This document shows, piece by piece, positions 6,867 to 10,522 of a DNA stretch of 10,522 nt. The notes below the pieces were generated by a model that was given only the letters and a program-made list of their open reading frames with translations, was not told the DNA's origin and did no database searches. The stretch is from JAQGMJ01 sp036271855. GTDB taxonomy: Bacteria; Pseudomonadota; Gammaproteobacteria; Burkholderiales; JAEUOS01. Position 1 is the first letter of the stretch. Each line of letters begins with the position of its first letter. The stretch spans positions 1-10,522 of the forward strand of contig DATAZV010000352.1 of assembly GCA_036271855.1 (NCBI GenBank), read 5' to 3'. The position numbers were made by a program, and so were the translations under genes.

Positions 6867-8516
6867 TCAGGCAGCGAGCATTTCCTTCGCCGCCTTGCGG
6901 GTGGTGGCGGTGATCTCGCTGCCGCCCAGCATGCGCGCAATTTCATCCACCCGCTCGGTCTTGGCCAGCGGGGTGACGCTGGAAAGCGTGCTGCCGCCGC
7001 TCTCCTGCTTGGCGACGCGCCAATGGATGTCGCCCTGGCTGGCCACCTGCGGCAGATGGGTAACACAAAACACTTGCCGCTCGGCGCCCAGTTGCTTAAG
7101 CAGCTTGCCCACCACTTCAGCCACCGCGCCGCCGATGCCGGCATCCACCTCGTCGAAAATCAGGGTCGGCACCTTGGCCGCGCGGCTGGTGATCACCTGG
7201 ATCGCCAGGCTGATGCGCGACAATTCGCCGCCCGAAGCCACCTTGGCCAGCGGCCGCGGCTCGACGCCGGCGTGGCCGGCGACCAGGAACTCGATGCGCT
7301 CCAGGCCGGTGGCGTTGCCCTCTTCCAGCGGCTGCAAGGCGATTTCGAACTTGCCGCCGGCCATCGCCAGGGTCTGCATCGCCCCGGCCACCTGCTTGGC
7401 CAGCGCCTTTGCCGCCTTGGCGCGCTTGTCGGTGAGCAGTTTGGCGGCGGCCAGGTAAGCCTGCTGCGCCGCATCGGCCTCGCGCTGCAGCGCCTCAAGA
7501 TCGGCGGAGAGCTTGAGCTCGGCCAGGCGTTCGCGCAGCCTGACCAGTTCGGCCGGCAGGTTTTCGGGAGGAATACGGAATTTGCGCGCGGCTCCATGCA
7601 GCGACTCCAGGCGCCCGCCCACTTGTGCCAGACGCTGCGGGTCGAGGTCGGCGCGGCGCAGGTATTGCGCCAGCTCGTGCGCCGCCTCTTGCACCTGGAT
7701 GCGCGCCGGCGTCAGGGCATCGATCACATTCTTCAGCCCCTCGTCGTATTCGACCAGGTCCTCCAGCTTGGCGATGATGCCGGCCAGGCGCCCGAGAATG
7801 GCGTCGTCGTCGTCCACCAGCGCTTCGACCGCGCCCTGCGCGCCTTCGATCAGGCTGGCGGCGTGGGCCAGGCGCGTATGTTCGCGCTGCACCTCGTCCC
7901 ACTCGCCTTCCTGCGGCGAAATCTTGATCAGCTCCTCGACATGCCAGGCCACCTGGTCGCGTTCCTCCTGCAGGCGCTTGGCATTGGTCTGCGCCTCGGT
8001 CAGGGCCTCGCGCAACTGGCGCAGGCGCCGGTACAGGGTGCCGACCTCACGCACCTCAGCGGTGAGCCCGGCATGCTCGTCGACCAGGGCACGCTGGGCG
8101 TCGCCCTTGGTGAGCGACTGGTGGGCATGCTGGCCGTGGATGTCGATCAGGTATTCGCCGGCTTCGCGCAATTGCGCCAAGGTGGCGGCACGGCCGTTGA
8201 TGAAGGCGCGCGAGCGCCCGCCGGTGTCGAGCACCCGGCGCAGGATGCAGCCGCCTTCTTCGGTCGCCAGCTCGTGCTCGGCCAGCCAGGCGTCCAGCTC
8301 CTTGGGCGTGTCGAACTCGGCGCTGATCTCGGCCTGTTTTTGCCCCTGGCGGATCACGCCCGGGTCGCCGCGCTCGCCCAGGGCGAGGGCCAGGGCGTCG
8401 ATCAGGATGGACTTGCCGGCGCCGGTCTCGCCGGTCAGCACGGTGAAGCCGGGTTCGAATTCGAGTTCGAGGCGATCGACGATGACGAAATCGCGGATGC
8501 TCAGGTAGCGGAGCAT
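6867..8516 (-). CDS. recN: DNA repair protein RecN
   Basis: A 549-residue SMC-like ATPase that acts in recombinational repair of double-strand breaks in the cytoplasm. The length is typical. The N-terminal ATPase half carries the Walker A motif GETGAGKS at residues 29-36. A long central helical region rich in Glu, Arg and Ala (about 150-370) is the coiled-coil arm. The C-terminal half carries the ABC signature SGGELS at about 428, Walker B with LIFDEVD at about 452-458, and the switch histidine in THLPQ at about 487. The ATG at 8516 gives the standard N-terminus MLRYLSIRDF, with a weak AAGAA upstream. It lies 60 bp after nadK on the same strand, and the nadK-recN order is common in proteobacteria. 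I see no clear LexA box in the gap before it, so SOS control is not shown here. Confidence 0.97.
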   Translation of the reverse strand: MLRYLSIRDFVIVDRLELEFEPGFTVLTGETGAGKSILIDALALALGERGDPGVIRQGQKQAEISAEFDTPKELDAWLAEHELATEEGGCILRRVLDTGGRSRAFINGRAATLAQLREAGEYLIDIHGQHAHQSLTKGDAQRALVDEHAGLTAEVREVGTLYRRLRQLREALTEAQTNAKRLQEERDQVAWHVEELIKISPQEGEWDEVQREHTRLAHAASLIEGAQGAVEALVDDDDAILGRLAGIIAKLEDLVEYDEGLKNVIDALTPARIQVQEAAHELAQYLRRADLDPQRLAQVGGRLESLHGAARKFRIPPENLPAELVRLRERLAELKLSADLEALQREADAAQQAYLAAAKLLTDKRAKAAKALAKQVAGAMQTLAMAGGKFEIALQPLEEGNATGLERIEFLVAGHAGVEPRPLAKVASGGELSRISLAIQVITSRAAKVPTLIFDEVDAGIGGAVAEVVGKLLKQLGAERQVFCVTHLPQVASQGDIHWRVAKQESGGSTLSSVTPLAKTERVDEIARMLGGSEITATTRKAAKEMLAA

Positions 8517-8549
8517 GGTTCTTGTAGCTCTTATCTTTGGTTCACGTAA

Positions 8550-8568
8550 GGGGCGCCAAATGGCCCCC
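8550..8568 (-). other. imperfect hairpin between nadK and recN
   Basis: In the 60-bp gap, GGGG-(C)-GCC at 8550-8557 can pair with GGCCCCC at 8562-8568, giving seven base pairs with one bulged base and a 4-nt loop. There is no T-tract after it in either direction. It could weaken read-through from nadK into recN or be chance in GC-rich DNA. Confidence 0.25.
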
Positions 8569-8576
8569 GACGCATT

Positions 8577-9494
8577 TTACCTGCTGTCGCCGGTGGCGCC
8601 GGGCGGGGCGAACACATCGGTGGGCGGCAGTGCGCTCCAATGCAGTTTTTCCCGCAGCATGCGGAAATAATCGTAGCCCTTGGGATGCAAAAAGCGGATG
8701 CGGTGCTCCGACAGGCGCACCGTGATGGTGTCGCGCTCCAGCAGCGCGATGTGCGCCTGGCCGTCGAAATGGGCGCCGGCGTCGCGCCCGCGCATCAGGG
8801 TCATTTCCACCGTGCAGTCGTCGGACAGCGCAATCGGCCGGTTCGACAAGGCGTGCGGGGCTACCGGCACCAGCACGATGGCCGACAGGTTCGGATGCAT
8901 GATCGGCCCGTTGGCCGAAAGCGCGTAGGCGGTCGAGCCGGTGGGCGTGGCGATGATCAGGCCATCGGCGCGCTGGTTATAGACGAACTTGCCGTCGATC
9001 GCCATCGTCAGTTCGATCATCCCGCCGACCACGCCGCGACTCACCACCACGTCGTTCAGCGCCAGGGTGTCGAGCAACACCTCGCCCTGGCGGGTGACGG
9101 TGCCGTGCAGGATGTGGCGCTCCTCGGCGTCATAGTCGCCGCGCAGGATGGCGGTCAGCGCCTCGCGCTTGTCTTTCATTGCGATGTCGGTCATGAAGCC
9201 CAGGCGCCCCTGGTTGATGCCGATCAGCGGCACCTTGTGCGGCGCCAGCAGGCGCGCCACCGACAGCATGGTGCCGTCGCCACCGACCACGATGGCGACG
9301 TCCGCCCGCTCGCCGATCTCCTGCACCGGCGCGGTGTCATATTCGGTCAGGCCGATGTTTTCCGCCGTCTCCTTTTCAATCAAGGGTACGTAATCGTTCT
9401 GCTTGAGCAGGCCGGCGATGTCGATCAGGGGCTCGGCTATCCCCTGGCTCTGGTATTTGCCGATCAGCGCGACGGTTTTGAATTGCTGAGACAT
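8577..9494 (-). CDS. nadK: NAD kinase
   Basis: A 305-residue NAD kinase, which makes NADP from NAD using ATP and so sets the cell's NADP pool. All family motifs are visible: GGDGTML from residue 71, NQGRLGF at 94-100, ALND at 145-148 and TPTGSTAY at 183-190. The length is normal. The ATG at 9494 gives the expected N-terminus MSQQFKTVALIGKY. The frame stays open upstream, with another ATG at 9632 that would add 46 residues rich in Ser, Glu and Lys; these do not resemble the family and there is no ribosome-binding site before them, so I reject that start. No strong ribosome-binding site is seen before 9494 either. The gene is followed by recN on the same strand. Confidence 0.96.
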   Translation of the reverse strand: MSQQFKTVALIGKYQSQGIAEPLIDIAGLLKQNDYVPLIEKETAENIGLTEYDTAPVQEIGERADVAIVVGGDGTMLSVARLLAPHKVPLIGINQGRLGFMTDIAMKDKREALTAILRGDYDAEERHILHGTVTRQGEVLLDTLALNDVVVSRGVVGGMIELTMAIDGKFVYNQRADGLIIATPTGSTAYALSANGPIMHPNLSAIVLVPVAPHALSNRPIALSDDCTVEMTLMRGRDAGAHFDGQAHIALLERDTITVRLSEHRIRFLHPKGYDYFRMLREKLHWSALPPTDVFAPPGATGDSR

Positions 9495-9676
9495 GCTTGA
9501 ATTAGAACACAACGAGGAATGATTTGAGCATCTTGGCTCGCCCTCTTGATAAATTTCCCGCTTGCTCCAAGAGGCTGGTGCCGTTTCGTGGTCTTTTAAA
9601 GTGAAATCCTCTGGCTCTGCCAGTGATCTCATACAAATCAGTCCCGGCAAAAGTAGGTTTTTACTTTTGCCGGCTC
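9495..9676 (-). promoter_or_regulatory. AT-richer intergenic region upstream of nadK
   Basis: This 182-bp gap has lower GC than its surroundings and probably holds the promoter of the nadK-recN-lipoprotein unit, though I cannot assign confident -35 and -10 boxes. It holds a 7-bp inverted repeat CCTCTTG (9542-9548) / CAAGAGG (9568-9574) with a 19-nt spacer, a short CTGGC-TCT-GCCAG hairpin at 9611-9623, and the long palindrome at 9644-9673. No CIRCE heat-shock operator (TTAGCACTC-N9-GAGTGCTAA) is present. Confidence 0.4.
9644..9673 (-). terminator. perfect 12-bp hairpin after the DMT transporter gene
   Basis: CCGGCAAAAGTA at 9644-9655 is the exact reverse complement of TACTTTTGCCGG at 9662-9673, with a 6-nt loop. 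It begins 3 bp beyond the stop codon of the transporter gene read on the - strand. The position suits a transcription terminator, but no T-run follows on the - strand, so an operator or RNA-stabilising element is also possible. Confidence 0.55.
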
Positions 9677-10522
9677 CTAATCCGTCATCGGCACGTCGGC
9701 CTCGTCGGCGGGACGCCGGCGTTCGCGCCGCGCTTCCCAGGCCTGCAGCGCCACCGCGTAGAGCCCGGCACAGGCGATCACCCCCATGCCGACCAGCGAA
9801 AAACGGTCCGGCACGTACTCGAAGAACAAAATGCCGATCAGCGTGGCGAATGCCAGTTGTGCATAGCTGAACGGCGCCAGCACCGAGGCCGGTGCGCGGC
9901 GAAAGCACAGCATCAGCAGCAGGTGCCCGCCCCCGCCCATGATGCCCATGAACATCAGCACCGGCAGGTGCACGGTTTCCACCGGCTTCCAGACGAAGGG
10001 TGCGGTGATGGTGGCCAGCAGCGCCCCCGCCAGGCCACTGAAGAACATGGTGGTGATCGGGTTGTCGGTGCCGGCGTATTTGCGCGTCAGCACCTGGAAC
10101 AGGGCATAGATCACCGCCATGCCCAGGGGAATCAGCGCCGGCCAGCCGAACAGGCCGCTGCCGGGGCGGATCAGGATCACCACGCCCACGAAGCCGACGC
10201 CGACCGCGATCCAGCGTCCCAGGCTGACCTTCTCCCCGAGCATCGGCCCGGCAAACAGCGTCACCAGCAGCGGCGTGACAAAGGCGATGGCGGTGAACTC
10301 CGCCAGCGGCATGAAGCGCAGGCCAGTGAAGGAGCAGCAGGTACAGACCACCAATATCAGCCCGCGCCCGACCTGCCAGGGCAGATTGGTGGCACGGAAC
10401 ATTTCGCGCCCCATGATGGGCACGAACACCGCGAGCATGCCTAAAACGTGGAAGGTGTAGCGAAACCAGACGATCTGCAGCACCGGGTAATGCGTGCCCA
10501 TGAACTTGGCCGTGGCGTCCAG
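9677..10522 (-). CDS. EamA/DMT-family transporter (5' end outside window)
   Basis: An inner-membrane permease of the drug/metabolite transporter superfamily with two EamA repeats; substrates in this family are diverse and cannot be assigned here. The frame is open to the window edge and 281 residues are visible. Codons before the ATG at 10501 read LDATAKF, continuing into MGTHYPVLQIVWFRY, a typical first-helix region, so the true start lies just outside and perhaps 15-25 residues are missing. About nine or ten hydrophobic segments follow, including FTAIAFVTPLLVTLFAG and the GEKVSLGRWIAVGVGFVGV stretch that ends the first repeat, and LAFATLIGILFFEY in the second. The C-terminus is a charged cytoplasmic tail (EARRERRRPADEAD). 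It lies on the same strand as nadK but is separated by 182 bp and a strong hairpin, so it is probably a separate transcript. Confidence 0.88.
   Translation of the reverse strand: MDATAKFMGTHYPVLQIVWFRYTFHVLGMLAVFVPIMGREMFRATNLPWQVGRGLILVVCTCCSFTGLRFMPLAEFTAIAFVTPLLVTLFAGPMLGEKVSLGRWIAVGVGFVGVVILIRPGSGLFGWPALIPLGMAVIYALFQVLTRKYAGTDNPITTMFFSGLAGALLATITAPFVWKPVETVHLPVLMFMGIMGGGGHLLLMLCFRRAPASVLAPFSYAQLAFATLIGILFFEYVPDRFSLVGMGVIACAGLYAVALQAWEARRERRRPADEADVPMTD

Noticed and set aside
6393..8549. 718-codon open frame on the + strand opposite recN and the lipoprotein gene
   Set aside because: It runs antisense to two well-supported genes, crosses their gap, has a biased Leu/Gln/Gly/Arg composition and no domain. 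It is explained by high GC at third codon positions.
9495..9632. 46-codon in-frame N-terminal extension of NAD kinase starting at an ATG at 9632
   Set aside because: The residues do not resemble NAD kinases, there is no ribosome-binding site before the ATG, and the protein from 9494 is full length.
9495..9676. CIRCE or sigma-32 heat-shock control of nadK
   Set aside because: No CIRCE repeat and no CTTGAA / CCCCAT pair with suitable spacing was found on the coding strand.
1..10522. Mobile element, CRISPR array, defence system or RNA gene
   Set aside because: No transposase, integrase, direct repeat array, nuclease or tRNA/rRNA-like sequence was seen; all long regions are explained by metabolic or housekeeping genes.

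Overview
The window is GC-rich DNA from a beta-proteobacterium, most likely of the order Burkholderiales. The evidence is the tripartite-tricarboxylate (Bug-type) binding protein, the NAD kinase-RecN gene pair and heavy GC bias at third codon positions, which also produces long meaningless open frames on the opposite strands. The family assignment below order level is a guess. I see no tRNA, rRNA, CRISPR array, insertion sequence or prophage gene.

Left part (1-6368, all + strand): a catabolic cluster for a hydroxy acid or sugar acid. It holds, in order, the C-terminal part of an NAD(P)-dependent D-2-hydroxyacid dehydrogenase, a gluconate 2-dehydrogenase-type small subunit, a GMC-family FAD dehydrogenase large subunit, an FMN-dependent alpha-hydroxyacid dehydrogenase, a mandelate racemase-type enolase-superfamily enzyme and a periplasmic Bug-type solute-binding protein. 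The genes lie 4-8 bp apart or overlap by 1-4 bp, except for a 139-bp gap before the enolase-superfamily gene. A plausible reading is capture of an organic acid by the binding protein, dehydration by the enolase-superfamily enzyme, and oxidation and reduction of alcohol groups by the three different cofactor-dependent dehydrogenases. The substrate cannot be read from the sequence.

Right part (6390-10522, all - strand): a housekeeping cluster, read from right to left. It holds an EamA/DMT transporter (its 5' end is outside the window), NAD kinase (nadK), the DNA-repair ATPase recN and a small lipoprotein with two similar halves. The two clusters converge at about 6369-6389.

The most interesting points are two active-site departures in adjacent enzymes of the catabolic cluster. 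The mandelate racemase-like protein keeps every catalytic and metal position of the family except the second lysine of the KxK motif, which is serine. The FMN enzyme has tryptophan where the family normally has a substrate-binding tyrosine. Together with a GMC dehydrogenase pair that has no visible export signal, this suggests a pathway with an unassigned substrate. The lipoprotein after recN, with a duplicated BamE-like layout at the place where E. coli has bamE, is a second point. Nothing here amounts to clear proof of a new system.
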